NCBI GenBank assembly: GCA_020055645.1
Contig: CM034546.1
Coordinates: 62,744,001-62,808,000, forward strand
Source of the DNA: Tomocerus qinae
Taxonomy: Eukaryota > Arthropoda > Collembola > Entomobryomorpha > Tomoceridae
Direction of reading: 5' to 3'
Length of the DNA stretch: 64,000 nucleotides
Shown here: positions 1 through 12,517 of the stretch, piece after piece
How positions within the stretch are numbered: position 1 is the stretch's first letter
Layout: each line of letters starts with the position of its first letter
Position numbers and translations under genes: made by a program
The notes under the pieces: model-generated
The model's database searches: none
The model's input: only the letters and a program-made list of their open reading frames with translations
What the model was told of the DNA's origin: nothing

Positions 1-560
1 TACTTTAAGATTTTGTAAATTTAAAAGAAATGTGTCAATGAGTTTTGCATTATTTTTAAGCAAGGTTTTGAGATACAAAAGTCTCATGGAAAAACGATTT
101 ACCTACTTTAAGATTTTGTAAATTTAAAATAAATGTGTCAATGAGTTTTGCATTATTTCTAAGCAAGGTTTTGAGATACAAAAGTCTCATGGAAAAACGA
201 TTTACCTACTTTAAGATTTTGTAAATTTAAAAGAAATGTGTCAATGAGTTTTGCATTATTTTTAAGCAAGGTTTTGAGATATGCTGGTTTTATTACCTTA
301 ATGAAAAGTCTCATGGAAAAACGGTTTACCTACTTTAAGATTTTGTAAATTTAAAAGAAATGTGTCAATGAGTTTTGCATTATTTTTAAGCAAGGTTTAG
401 AGATATGCTGGTTTTATTACTTTAATGAAAAGTCTCATGGAAAAACGATTTACCTACTTTAAGATTTTGTAAATTTAAAGGAAATGTGTCAATGAGTTTT
501 GCATTATTTTTAAGATTTTGTAAATTTAAAGGAAATGTATCAATGAGTTTCGCAAATCAA
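1..560. repeat. Minisatellite, 103/124-bp units
   Basis: Five head-to-tail copies of a unit that starts with tactttaagattttgtaaat begin at about 1, 104, 207, 331 and 455. The first two units are 103 bp; the third and fourth are 124 bp because they carry an extra block (tgctggttttatta...taatga) before agtctcatgg. The last copy is truncated and has a short internal repeat of ttttaagattttgtaaat. The array probably continues off the left edge. It lies on the 3' side of the minus-strand TTC38-like first exon at 1571-1603, so it may be intronic to that paralogue. Confidence 0.92.
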
Positions 561-1570
561 TAAATTTAGAGAAATTTCTCAATGATATGCAATATGTTAA
601 GCACTTTAAAACTTTATATATTAATAGAATATACGATATTTAATTCATACCTATACACTTCATGTCATGAATTTATTTGCTATAGTTTTAAGCAAAAGTT
701 TTGTACCCTTGTCACCTTCAATTCTTTTATCAAAAATTAATTCGCTGACTTAGGATACTGTGGAAATGTAATATTCTCTCATGGAAATGCTGAAGAATAT
801 GCTAAGTAACAGAAAAACGTGCAGAATACATCTTCCCACGATTTTCAAATTATTTTAATGGATCTTAACTGATATCAACTTACAAGGACGAGCTACTCTT
901 TACTCTATCACCGCTTTAATAATATTCCAACGAATAAATTATTCAATGTAATCTGTAACTATAATATTTGCCGTCTGATTGTGTCTTAGGTCTGGTCAGC
1001 CTATGTAATATATTTATCAATGTGAGATAAGTAACCACAACTCGAGTCATATTAACTGTGCTACATTTTACAGCCTTAAATGTTTACAATTTCATCACAC
1101 TCTTTAATCTGGTTATCGCCTTGTCAGCACTCACTCAGCCCAACTCCAAACCATTAATTAAGATATAATATTAACAGTTGTGTTAATTTTACGATGTAAA
1201 GACCACTGGTCACATCATCAATAAATGAATAAATAATAATAATAATAATAATAATAATAGTCATACAATAAATATATATTCATTCAAAAAATTGGAAAAA
1301 TAAACCGAGTGCATAAATTAATATTGGAAATTCATTAGTAATTCACAATATATTTCGGCGTTAGACAATTTCGAGCATAGAATTTGATTTTAGTAGTGAT
1401 TTTTGACTAATATTAAGTTATTTGGATACAAATCGTACTTATTGATGTCCAGAAACATGTTTACTACTTTGTGTATCAATCTCTGTTTGTATTAAGTAAC
1501 AAGTAATATTTTAATATTAAAGCTTAAAATAAATATAGAATTAAGTTAGGAAAAATTGTAATATTCTCAC
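561..1570. other. Non-coding stretch, simple repeat only
   Basis: No convincing exon is seen. The only clear structure is an (AAT)n microsatellite at about 1231-1259. The stretch would be intron 1 of the TTC38 paralogue that starts at 1603. Confidence 0.6.
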
Positions 1571-1603
1571 CTGAACACTTCTAAAATTCTCTCTGCGAAC
1601 CAT
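1571..1603 (-). CDS. First coding exon of a second TTC38-like gene (partial, rest off-window)
   Basis: Read on the minus strand this 33-nt exon encodes MVRRENFRSVQ and ends in a GTGAG splice donor. It closely matches the first exon of the intact TTC38 gene at 8012-8044 (MTRRQNFRSVQ, same length, same phase 0, same CAG before the donor). No second exon is visible between 1570 and 1, so the body of the gene must lie to the left of the window. The inference is a tandem TTC38 family in the same orientation. A relic first exon is the alternative, but the open frame and good donor argue against strong decay. Confidence 0.7.
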
Positions 1604-2935
1604 TATTGGTTTTGACAAACCTTAACAGATGTTGAAGACAATAAAACTCCTGCGCAAAGTGTAAGTGTGTAAAGTTTTATTAAGTGTACGACCACCGAAA
1701 TATAGTGAAGCAGCATAATAATATGATAAATAGTTTGCCTGTGGCGATTGACGTTACAAAATACATTGGACGTTGTGTATGGCATATAAGCTGCATTGAC
1801 ACCTACGAGAGTGCCTTGTATAATACTCACATCAACAAGATATCAAGTTCAAGGTCATTAACAAAATTGTGTACATTTAACAAGTCCGATGTGTACATAA
1901 ATATAAAACCAAACTATAGCCGGCTATACCTATTCGCTTAAAAGCATTATGTATAGATAACAGCATAGTTTAAAGTGTCATTGCCTTATACATAATTGAC
2001 ATGCAATGATGCAATGGTCCAAATGTAAAGAGACGAATAGTCAGAGTCACTATCAGAATGAGAAGTTTAAGTGGTATTACCTATGCAACGCTATATATAA
2101 TAGGTAATTATTTGACCATGCATAAATGTAGTCTAATAATTTGATTTGGATCGAAGAAACGAGTGCATTTACCTGTATGTGATATTATTAAACACCATCA
2201 CTTGTAAATGTGCGGTTTTTTATGTAATTTAGAAATAATACTAAATTTTACATCGATACGGCAAATGTAATGTCATTTTAATTTATGTAATCATATAAGG
2301 ATAAATAGTTAAATAATTTTCAAATACTAATTCAGTGTATTCGAAATATTATTTATTTGCAATGTATCCTCTATTTTTTCGTATGTCCTCAAAATGCTAC
2401 CTGAAATCCTTTTAAACGAAATTGGTAGCGAAGAAAAGAGATGCTATTATTACATTTATTCAAGTAGGCATAAAAGCATCTAAACGACAATGAATATAAA
2501 GATGAAGGTATATAGGTAGTGCTTTTTCACGTTGTATTTATTTACCTTTTGTTTAGATTTGAATATTATAATTAGAACTATAATGTCTCTAAGAAGTAAA
2601 TATTATTGTTCTCTGAATAATATGGAATTTAAAACATGTAATTATTTTAATGTCGATTATTTAATTGTTAATTAATAACAATAATCATAATTTCCTATTA
2701 ATGCGCTTAATAATTGTTTTTTAATTACGTCACTTTTTGCGAATTAAAACTTAAAAGATATTTTTTTAATTATTCTATCTATATAATATCATTTACATTC
2801 AGATTTGAATTAGAAAGATGTCCAACTAATTGGGTAATGAAAACAGAATTAAAAAATTAGGAATGAATGAGAAATGAAGTGACTAAATATCTAAAAGCAA
2901 ACTATACATAATATTATTATTGTATTTATGTACTT
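1604..2935. other. Intergenic region between two TTC38 genes
   Basis: It should hold the promoter of the minus-strand paralogue that starts at 1603 and the 3' flank of the intact gene that ends at 2958. I see no supported exon or repeat; the small ORFs at 1603-1941 are short, overlapping and lack protein-like composition. Confidence 0.5.
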
Positions 2936-2941
2936 TTTATT
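2936..2941 (-). terminator. Polyadenylation signal of TTC38
   Basis: The plus strand reads TTTATT, so AATAAA on the minus strand, 17 nt past the stop codon of the TTC38 gene. Confidence 0.6.
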
Positions 2942-2957
2942 ATGATGCTCTTTCAAT

Positions 2958-5900
2958 CTAATTTTTTTGGCTCTGTCCTGCTTTTACCTTAAGTCGATCG
3001 GTAAGAGCCGATAAATCTTTTAAATGTTTTCTTTCATTGATGAGTTGAACTGCTAACTTTTGGTGTTCCCCATTAGGTGATCTGAGTGCAGCGGAAATTA
3101 AAAGTTGATTAAAAACGTCTCTTTGTGCATGGCTTCCTCCTAAATTGACGATATCATATCTGATCGGGTTTAATTTATTCACTGCATCTTCAAAGTGTTC
3201 CCGTTCATAAGAAATCATAGCCTCGAGGATAACTTTTGTTGTGGGCATAGCTATGTAGTTTGGATTGCTTCGATTTTCCAAATTGCGTAAAAGACACTTA
3301 GCTTGGTCGTACTTTTTAGCTCCCATGCATGTCATCATAATGTGTGCATCATTGAATCCCATAATTGAATCTTCTAAATGGGATTCGCACAAGTTAAAAG
3401 CATTATTCCAATTTTCAATTCCTACTTCCTCCCCAACAAGATCCAATCTGTAAAGAAGAGAGGCTAAATCCACCACACCAAAAATAGATTGTGATTTGCT
3501 AGATCTCGGTAGAATTTGTTTATCCAGGATATCGGCTGCCACTTGGGGTTCTCCCCTCTCGATATGACAAAGGGCTAAATGCCAGTAATTATGACATGCC
3601 AAATAAACTCCTTGACTCCATTGGTCTGTAGTTGATGTCAGAAATGATATCCCTTCTTCTACCCTCCCTTCCATTTCAAAAACATGCGACAGTGCGTGGG
3701 TGGACCAGCAATCCAGTTCATTCATTTCTAAACCCTATGGACAGTTATAATTTTTATTAAAATAAAAATAATATAATGCGAGGCCGTTTAAACTTTTTAA
3801 TAGTAGCTTGTATTTCGGTTTGGATATTTTATTTTTGGAAGTTTCTTACTTTTTTAGCACACTGTTCAGCTTTACTGTACATATTTGATTCCTCTAATCC
3901 AAATGCATGCATCCCGTACAAGAAGCTGCAAAATATAAAATAAATTAGATGGCTACCTGATAAAATTAATGTATAATAGTATTGTATCCCTCCATCACAG
4001 TAGGTGTAACGTATAACATTTATAATTAAATTTTGTGTTAAATGTCAATTGAATTATTGTCATGTACACGGATTCAGTGCTCATGAAACTTTTGCCTCTA
4101 TAGAACAATGCCATTATATTAGCAAACAGAAAAATATTGTGATAACTTTTGGCATGAATGATATGAATCAAATGAATTTGCATATCACAAAAACACTTTC
4201 TACTAAAAACAATGCTGAGTTAGTTTTTTTTGAAATGAAACGAAGTGAAATGAAAGACGACAATGGAAAAACCGTGCAATAATGTTAAATTAGCTAATGA
4301 GTTTTATGTGCATGCAAGTTTTCATTTACATTAAGTCATAAAAAAGTTAGTGGATACCTGTGTAAAGTTGGCTTCTTGGCTTCCCACACTGGTAAAACTC
4401 GGGCAACGGAGTCGCGAATTTGCGAACCTCGTCCAAGAAATAAGTAAGTATCACTAAGCATTTTGAGGGCGTGTATATCTGTTGGAGAGTTTGTCAGAAT
4501 CCTTTCATATCTTCGGGCTGCCGAGAATAAATCACCGACGGACCAGTCAACAACGGCCATCGCATGTTCATATTCTTGGTCTGTGATGACATTTTTCTGT
4601 GAGATAGCAAGTTTTTCCAAATTCAAGACTCCAGATGCAAGCTGCTTATCCAGTCTCGTGGTATTCCCTGTAGTAATTATTTCCAATTCAAGACAAAGAC
4701 TTTGCCCCATCACAAAATTAGGGTCGACAGAACTGAGTTTTCCGAGAGTACCGACAATTCCATCGAATTGCGGGTCATCGTACCATCCGATGACTTGTGT
4801 CAGGGCAGCATCGTATAATTTAGCAGCCTCGTCCGAAGGAGTTGTCAGAGTCAATCCTTCGCTTTGCCAATCCTTTATTGATCAAATATTTAGTAAAAAT
4901 TTTGACTTCAATTCCATTTCAATTATCTTTGGCCAAATATTTAATACTATGTAACTATATGGTTGTATAAATACCTACTGATATTGAAAACTGTGGTTAC
5001 CAGGCACGTATCCAAAAATTTGGTCAAGGAGGGGCACAACCAAAAAATGTCAAATAATCGGACTTTTCTGCAATTTTTGACTTTTAATGGGCAAAATCTT
5101 TTTTAATCAGATTTAGGGAACCGCTGCGCCCTCCCCTTTGCCCCCCTACTGGATACGTGGTTAGTGGTTATTTACCATGTAATAGTTTGTATCAGAGTAA
5201 TACTTAGTGACCATCACTCTATAATATAAACGTGATCGAAATATTTTTTGTATGTACGGATGTTTGTATGTACGCCATATATATAAAACTATACTACAAA
5301 TAATCTATATGAAGCATTGTCTATTCCGTCAATGTTAAAAAATTTTCGTTCTTGTGATTGGAGGAAGTCAGGAGCGGAGACCTATTCCGCAATCTCTTAA
5401 ACTGGACTGTAATATATTTACATACAGAGTGACTAAAACCCCATCTTCATATGAGCATTTAAATTTTTTGTGGTTTAGGGCAAGCCATGTGATATGATTT
5501 TTATTGTAGTTTTCTCAATGTTTCATATAGATTATTTATATAGTTTATATATATTATATTTGGTTTATTTGCTAAAGATGCTAAATTCCATCCAGATGGA
5601 ACTTTGGTTTTATGCATACGCACTTGCACGGTGATAAAATTATGAAAGTCACTGTTGTGCCATGTGGTAGTTGAAACTCTTTCTTTCAATTTAATATACC
5701 GTGCCGTGACCTTATTTTATACGCAGGAAAGTTTAAAATTTGGCTATTCATATTAAAACTATATTCTTTTCTATTCGCAAATGGTTTTAATAAGCCAATA
5801 GGAGGTTAAATTAAAAATGTTTTACATCTTTAATAGAAAATATTCAGAGCGGGATGAAGTGGTTAACTATTTTTTTATTTCAAATGTGTACGTTTTGAAT

Positions 5901-8044
5901 CTACGTAAATTTAGGTGGGTGGATATTTATGAATATAGAATATTTCGTTAATGTGATGCCATTTTCGTTGGTAATAGTCATGAATGTCATGGAAGTTGAC
6001 ATTTTCCTTGCATTGACAACAAAAATTTTCTAAAACGTCAGCTTATTATGACCAAGGGCCAATATTTTTGCGTTGGAATTTTATTGTGACTATCGGTACT
6101 TACTCTGGTCACCCATTATGGTCACATTTTTGACTTGAGGTATAAAGTTACGTCTATGTTACTCTGACTCATCATTATCAGACGTCGGAATTTTATTTAT
6201 ATAAACTTTTTTCAGACTGATCTGAGAGTCGTGAGATTTCGTATCTCGACGTTTCATGCCCTAAGGATTTCAAAAATATAAAAGTGTTAGAAAACTTTTT
6301 TACATTTTTTGGTTTTAAAAAAATTTAAAGTTTTAGTAAATATTTTTTCAAATAAAAAAAATTTACTAACATTTTTAAAAAAATCTTAAGAAAACTTTTT
6401 GGGCATTTTTATGATGTTTTTTACAAATTAATGAAGTTTTGTAATTTTTTGTATTGTCTACTGCTAAAGGGACCCAAAAATTGATAAAAAAGTCACTTCA
6501 AAAAAGTATTAGAAAATGGTTTTTATATTAACACGTATGGGACAGATTGGAATTTTGTATGGTGGGACCTTTTAATAAATGTGTTACGTTGTATGGCTGG
6601 TTGCGACTGAAAATATGAATTTGTATGGCAAGGTTGTTGGTGTTAATTTGTATGAAAATACATGCCAATAGGTCTGAAAATATGTTTTATGTTTCAATAC
6701 AGAATGTGTGCTTTTGTTGGGTATTTTTTTGACTTGATAGTATTTTCGTTGATGAACCCGAAGGGAATCTTGTGCAAGAATAAAATAAACCATATACCAT
6801 AAACATAAATCATAAATTAACACTAACTTCTAACCCTGCCATACAAATTCATAATTTCAGTAGCAAACAGCCATACCAAGTAATACAATTATTAAAAAGT
6901 CCCACCATTGGGGACACACCAAAATATATTGTTGCGCGAAAATATTTTGGATTTTTAACTATTTTTGACAAAAAAATCGTCTTTTTCTGGAAATTTAGTG
7001 GAAGTCTCGGGCTCCTCCAGTCCCTTCTCTGGATACTTGCTGAACATTGCCCGGTTTTTTAAAGTTTTCTGATTCCCTAATACCCTGCGTACATTTATTA
7101 TACTATGATATCTCAAGTTTCAGTTTTAAATACATTTAGGAATGTAGGCAGCATTTCAACTCAACATAACAAAAAATTTTGAGTCGATTATTTATAGCTG
7201 CTTTTGCAATTTTAAACTTATTTTTAAGAAAATTTTTCCGTAAAATTTTTGCCCTTTTTTAGTAAATTTTCGTGTAAATTTTTTGGGTTTTTAAATAAAT
7301 AAAATTCCGACGTATGATCATTATGCATACTACCAAGCATAGATGTAAGCATCCCATCCATTATACCCAACATCCTCATCCAGGTGTTTGAATTGGCTGA
7401 AAGGGATGTGTTGGTGATGGCTGTATTAGATGGATTACTTTATTTAGATATTGGTGGTGGGCTGGATAAGATGTTGATCTTTTCTTGGGTGTTTGTTTGG
7501 TGATGATGGGATGGATGGGGTTGGATGTTCCATCTTTATCATTGGATGGGATGTTTACCTACAACTTACGTCTATGCTGCCAAGTGTTAATCTGTTTTAT
7601 CCGACCAAGCAAATAAACTGCTTCCCCTCACGCACCAAGTGGGTGAGGGGAAGAAGTACATCCTATCCATCGTACAATATTGCCCCGGAATACACACTAG
7701 CTTTATTTATAACAGGGCCTGGGACCTGTGACCGGCTAGTACAAATATAGATATAAATGAATGGGATTATGACAAATACCAAATAATGAACTTGCCTTCG
7801 CTACGATGATGATACCTTTATAATATGTATTTGCTTGTCAAAATGTACTTTTAAATTTATTCACCGATACGATATAACTACTAACATATACCCCTAGAGT
7901 TTTCTGGTCCAAGAATTTATATAATATCTAACAAATGTATAGCTATTTGTATGCAAATATATACAGAACATTTATTAAAGTAATTATAAATAGTTATTCA
8001 AATATTCCTACCTGAACACTTCTGAAATTTTGTCTTCTAGTCAT
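2958..8044 (-). CDS. TTC38: Tetratricopeptide repeat protein 38 homologue, four exons
   Basis: Exons on the minus strand are 8012-8044, 4358-4872, 3850-3925 and 2958-3734. Phases fit (0, 2, 0), all donors are GT and acceptors AG, and the sum is 1401 nt, 466 residues, close to the usual TTC38 length of about 470. Family landmarks seen: an N-terminal TPSDEAAKLYDAALTQ block, DPNFVMG, SPTDIHALK followed by IRDSVARVLP, FGLEESNMYSKAEQCAK in exon 3, then ACHNYWHLALCHIERGE, FNDAHIMM and IRYDIVNLGGSHAQRDVFNQLL. The protein is a helical TPR scaffold probably in the cytosol; its biochemical role is poorly known. The start codon at 8044 gives a short leader matching the paralogous exon at 1603. Intron 1 (3.1 kb) is swollen by a MITE and a Helitron. 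The gene is intact as far as I can read. Confidence 0.93.
5000..5163. mobile_element. Short MITE in TTC38 intron 1
   Basis: A 164-bp element with imperfect terminal inverted repeats around CACGTATCCA (left) and TGGATACGTG (right), G-rich subtermini (gaggggcac / cccctttgcccccc), and a flanking direct repeat GTGGTTA at 4993-4999 and 5164-5170. The relic TTC38 intron at about 18.8 kb reads through the homologous position without the element, which supports a real insertion. Superfamily is unclear; hAT-like is possible. Confidence 0.65.
5214..7739 (+). mobile_element. Non-autonomous Helitron, copy A (interrupted)
   Basis: Begins TCACTCTATAATATAAACG after an A and ends GGCTAG before a T. A terminal hairpin ACAGGGCC..GGACCTGT lies about 6-10 nt before the CTAG end, with one mismatch here. 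These are Helitron end rules: 5' TC, 3' CTRR, A^T target, no target duplication. Copy B at 25889-27235 shares both ends and most of the body, including the pieces near 5560-6178 and 7317-7739. The two homologous blocks are split by the nested element at 6179-7316. No Rep/helicase ORF is visible, so it is non-autonomous. The ORF at 7493-7750 lies wholly in this element and is not a gene. Confidence 0.82.
6179..7316. mobile_element. hAT-like element nested in Helitron copy A
   Basis: 1138 bp with terminal inverted repeats CAGACGTCGGAATTTTATTT (left) and, reading inward from the right, CATACGTCGGAATTTTATTT. Target duplication ATCATTAT (8 bp) at 6171-6178 and 7317-7324. Helitron copy B has an uninterrupted homologous site (catcattatgaatactgcc near 26773), so the boundaries are confirmed by an empty site. 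An 8-bp duplication fits the hAT superfamily. No transposase is recognisable; the interior is T/A-rich and the ORF at 6584-6823 looks spurious. Confidence 0.82.
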
Positions 8045-10485
8045 TGATGCTTGATTTTAATAACGAAAACAAAAATAATTCACGTAACTTCTTACACCAC
8101 TGGAATGACAGTGAGTCAAACGACGAGTAAGTACAAATGCACATAAACACAGAGTTGCATTCGTAGTTAAACTGAGTGCAACAATGATATAATTAAACTA
8201 ACTGCGTGAGTATCAACGAAAAGTAACACCCCTACAGCTTCAAGCTAAATATACTGGAACTCTATACACATGATATGTACAGCCATAGGGCATTTTATCT
8301 CAATTAACATACAGAATTCAAGGTCATAAAAAGGTTCATGTATATTCAATGTAAGATAATTCTGTCTACCACATGCAAATGGTTTGATATGCACAAGCAC
8401 GTAAACTTGTTATGCTGGATTAAACATAGGTCTATCCCTTGCGTTAAAACATATCAGAAAAGTTGTTAATATTACGTATAATATAAATTTAAAGTTCATA
8501 GTCTCTACATTACCGAATACATTACAAAGTTCAATGAGTGTACTGTACCTACAGTGTATTTATGTGCCGAATATTATGTTGTGGTTGCACAGCTAATCTA
8601 TTCATATAAAAAGACATTTATTATATTAGTAACATTAATTATAACGTATTTAATAATTGTTGCATGCACTTTCAGTTTAAGTAAATAATGATGCATTATG
8701 GACAGAAATTATTTGAAATAGGAAAAAAATAACATCAAAAAATCGGAATTTGAATTAAGTCCAAAATGACTGGACCAATTTGAATGTAACTTAGATCACA
8801 AATCAACCATATTTCAGAGTGGTTTTTGAATTTTTGAAAAATTAGCATTTTTTTCTTTCAAAATTAAGAAGCAAATTTTGAAATGGGCAGATTTTCATAT
8901 AAAGATTGATTAATCAAAATTCTACCACATTAAAAATAAAGCGCTTATAAAATTACTAGCTGAATGTTGAAATCAGTAAATTTCTAGCGACTGCGCATTG
9001 ACCCGAAATTCATAGACCGTTGATTGGATTCAGTACTGATAGTCTAAGTCTAGTCCTTGCTCATTAATTGCAAAATATTACCCTTACTCATTAATTACAA
9101 AATATTACGGACAAATATACAAACATTAATACATTCAAAAAAAATTCCATGCGCATGTCCCACTTTATGCTTAAAAGATTATGTTTATGTAGAGTAAAAA
9201 TGATGATTTGTAGGTAATAAATGTTTCAAAATTGTTGACCTCTACTGTGCGTAACCACGTCAAATTTTGCTTCTCGTCAAAAAATACTTTAAGAGGTATC
9301 GTTCAAAGCTATACATAAGATAATGTCAAGTTAACTATTTTGGCAAAGGATGCAAATATATTCCCCATTTACTAACTTGGTCTTCTTTTTTATCTTGAGA
9401 CTGTACTCTCAAAATTTTAACACCCTGGTTCAAGTCCTCCGAAAGTTATCGTGTACAGGGACCTAAGAGACAGAAAATAGTATTCCTACAGTGAACGATA
9501 AACTTATCTGAACAATGACCGCCCCAATATTCTGACCAACTGACACTTCGATATCTTTACATATTGAAGCACAACACTTTCATTATGTGGAGAGGATATG
9601 AAGCTGTTGAAACATTAAACATTACATTTGCATAGGTATTTCATTTATCAGTAATGCTTACAAAGTTTATATAGCCATGAAAACTTATCTTTTCATCAAA
9701 GAAAGTCTGCCAAGTGACATTTGAACCAAATAAGGAATGTATAATATTGTCCATTTACTCATTTTACATACCTCGAAACCCTGTCAAACAGTTAAAGCGT
9801 GGCCAATTTTTGCCAATTTGATATGTGAATACTTCCATGAGGTTCCGGTAAATCAGCAAATCGGTTAAAAATTTGGATTGAACCCAAACTTAGAGCTTCA
9901 AAGGTTCTAACCTAAAAATCATTAGAACAACGATACTAAAATCATAATGCTTCTTCATAAAAATGGAAAGGCAGGGTCCCTCAAAATTGGTAAAAGGACA
10001 TGTTATGTTATCTTTTACTCGGAAACTAGAGGTATTAAAAATATTTGGATTTTACAGTTATATTATCTAAATACCTTATATAATAATATTATCTAAAGAG
10101 TTAATTTTAGGAATTTTGACGAAATTCAAAATTTTGATTATTTTCACAAATTTTTAAATTGAACGTTTAAAAACTTTGAATCTTGTCAAAATTCCTGCAA
10201 AAAGAAAGTTTTGCTTGAAAACCCAAAAATTTTTCCGGATTATTTTCACTTTTAACCTGTCGGGTCCCTCACGAAAACGAAAACACACACACACAACAGC
10301 AAATAAGGTCTTTGTGGTACAATTGTCCCTCAGGTGGATGTGCAAATATTCCCATTGCCATTAGGAGATGTGGGTTTCAAAATAAAATGTGCAATGGAAA
10401 TAGATTAAAAATTGCATGCTACTCAAACCGAGAATAATAATGAAATTAGAACACTGATAATTGCTAAAATATTTGATTTTCGAAA
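8045..10485. other. TTC38 5' flank and intergenic DNA
   Basis: 8045 to about 8640 is the upstream region of TTC38 and has a diverged homologue at about 19.2-19.7 kb. At 9058-9112 a roughly 30-bp sequence containing CTCATTAATT(G/A)CAAAATATTAC occurs twice in tandem. No supported gene is seen between 8700 and 10480. Confidence 0.5.
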
Positions 10486-11463
10486 ATGATGATGTTTACA
10501 ACAGTGTCAATGTTGTTTTTACTCCTTATAGGTATGTAATCAAAACTTAATAATTCATATATTGCAATCAATGGAATGTCAAAGTCGAAACAATAAAGTA
10601 CTTGATAACTTGAAGTATGTCATGGCATATAAACTCAAAAATTCCCCATTCATACTTCCATTTGGCGACACAAATCCAGATCAATCATAAATTTAGAAAT
10701 AAAAATTGAAGAAGATGATTCGGCTGATTTTAGTTTTCTGTTTCCTGTTTGCATTCCTTTGAAAATGAGTGGACGATATAATCGGGGGTGGATCTAACCG
10801 GAGATTCCGTCACAGTAAGATCAAAACAACCAGATTTTTCTTCGTTGGCACCCAATATTGTTTCAAACAGCAATTCGTATTGCGTTTGAGGATAGTAAGT
10901 CGCTTCAGCTTTTGAATTTTTTAAATATTATCAAGATTATGATTTTGAGAAACTAGAAGCAGATAAATTAATTTATTACCCTATTATTTAACTACTTGCA
11001 GCTGGAATGGATATGGAGAGAAACAGTACATGACAAATATAATTCAAAACTTCGACGACACTAAGGTCCTCTGTAATAACAACTCTACAAACATGAGAAA
11101 CGTTGCATCACTGCGGTATTTTGGACCATTAGATACAGATGTCGAAAGTATTTCCTTCTACGATGTTGGTAATTTACAAGGAACTGAATTAGTGATGCCT
11201 ATGCAAACATTCCCTTTACTCCCGGATCAATGTTTTCTACTGCATGGTCGAATTGGATCTTTTACAGTGGAAGTAATTTCAAAGGGACAGAAGTATGTAA
11301 TATGTCAACTAGTAAATTCGACATGGTATTATATTTAAACCCAACATTGACTGCAAGCCTTAAATCTGTATTAAAAGATTGCAACAGGAGATTCGACACA
11401 TATCTTAACGCCGATATGTTTGATACACCAAATTTTAATGCTCAAATAACCGACACAATGTAA
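10486..11463 (+). pseudogene. Beta/gamma-crystallin-like secreted protein, broken
   Basis: A candidate signal-peptide exon 10486-10531 (MMMFTTVSMLFLLLI then a GTATGT donor) is followed by an exon ending near 10899 and one from 11002. The last exon has Greek-key-like segments: WNGYGEKQY, SISFYDVGNLQGTE and, in another frame, AWSNWIFYSGSNFKGTEVC, which resemble the aromatic-plus-G pattern of beta/gamma-crystallin motifs. Two lesions are seen. An in-frame TGA lies just before the end of exon 2 (after NSNSYCV), although exon 2 and exon 3 phases match. A frameshift near 11215-11235 separates the two motif halves (frame changes by +2). The start of exon 2 is not certain because a stop lies upstream in that frame. 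It is either a pseudogene or the result of sequence errors; the fold assignment is by pattern only. Confidence 0.5.
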
Positions 11464-12300
11464 ATTATTCTCAAAATAGATTTATTGTAATGTCAAAAAG
11501 AAGTATTCAATCGTCAATAAGGTTACTTAAAATTAGCTAACATAATAATATTATATTACTGCGGTTGCTTCTCTTAGGAATATATTTAATGGGCCATTGA
11601 AATAATGCAATTAATACAACTATACAAGATTTCGACCCAGGCAATGCTGACCCATAAAAGTTCATCCACCCTCCCTACGTCTTGTTCTGACATGTTCTTT
11701 TGACTGTACAAGGTCATCATTTAGATTTTTCTACCCTACCACAGCCCAACACGCATATACTATATATCAACCTTTCAACTTTCCTACTTTCCCCAGTTTC
11801 CCATAAATATTATTTTCGAATGTTAATAAATTATTGAAATGGAATTATTAGAATCGCATTAGTGATTTTTCACCAATTTTAATCAAAAGGTGGTCGATTT
11901 TTATATTTTTAGAGATTATATCAAAATTTAGTAATCCACACAAACAGTGAGCTCGCTCAGTCGTTTCTTACTTTCTGCTGGCTACAGAAGGACTTTTTTG
12001 CGACACAACGGAAATGAACCATTGCCTTTGGATTTTTTTGAGAAATCCTTTGCTTGCATAAGCTTCTATTATAATAATACGTAATACGTACGGCTTGCCT
12101 TAGAATTAGAAAAATATAAAAATGAACAGTTTAAGTTGATTAATATTTACCAGCAAATTGAACAGAAATTAAATGTAGGTTAATATTGACTATGAAAAGG
12201 AAAAGAAATTATAAGTAGATTAACATTGGCTGTGAAAGTGAACAGAAATTTAAAAAATGTCATTTTAGCTAGTATTTAGGTAAGTAGAAATAAAAAAAAT
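11464..12300. other. Non-coding, with weak short tandem repeats
   Basis: At about 12130-12260 three diverged copies of a roughly 55-bp unit (ttaatattg/acattgg ... gaaaagaaatta / gaacagaaattt) are seen. Nothing else is recognisable. Confidence 0.45.
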
Positions 12301-12319
12301 AGCAACAACCTACCAAATT

Positions 12320-12517
12320 TTAGATTTGTCATCATATTCTGATTTGGTTATTTCAACCTTAGATATTACTTCATTGAATTCCCAATTTTTACTATCGTCC
12401 AATTTTGTGAATTTTACATACTTCGATGGAAAATAGCCAATGCACCCAGTAACAGTTTGTATATTGCAAGGGAAGGAGGAGACTACATTTTCTAAATCTT
12501 GTAAGGTTTAGATGCCA
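12320..12517 (-). other. Orphan coding-like exon
   Basis: On the minus strand there is an open stretch of roughly 65 codons containing VTGCIGYFPSKYVKFTKL, followed by acidic residues and ending at a TAG after DDKSKIW. The GYFPSKYV piece is reminiscent of the C-terminal part of an SH3 fold, but this is only a short resemblance. A stop codon lies upstream in frame and no partner exons were found. It may be a relic exon or chance. Confidence 0.3.

Noticed and set aside
1..560. CRISPR-like array
   Set aside because: There are no constant short repeats with unique spacers; whole units repeat, and the DNA is eukaryotic.
4049..4282. 77-codon ORF in TTC38 intron 2
   Set aside because: It sits between two well-supported TTC38 exons, on the other strand, without homology or signals.
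7493..7750. 85-codon ORF on the plus strand
   Set aside because: It lies wholly in the 3' part of Helitron copy A, and copy B does not keep the frame.
12320..12517. SH3 domain call for the orphan exon
   Set aside because: Only one short string resembles SH3, with an upstream stop and no partner exons, so I kept it as an unassigned exon.
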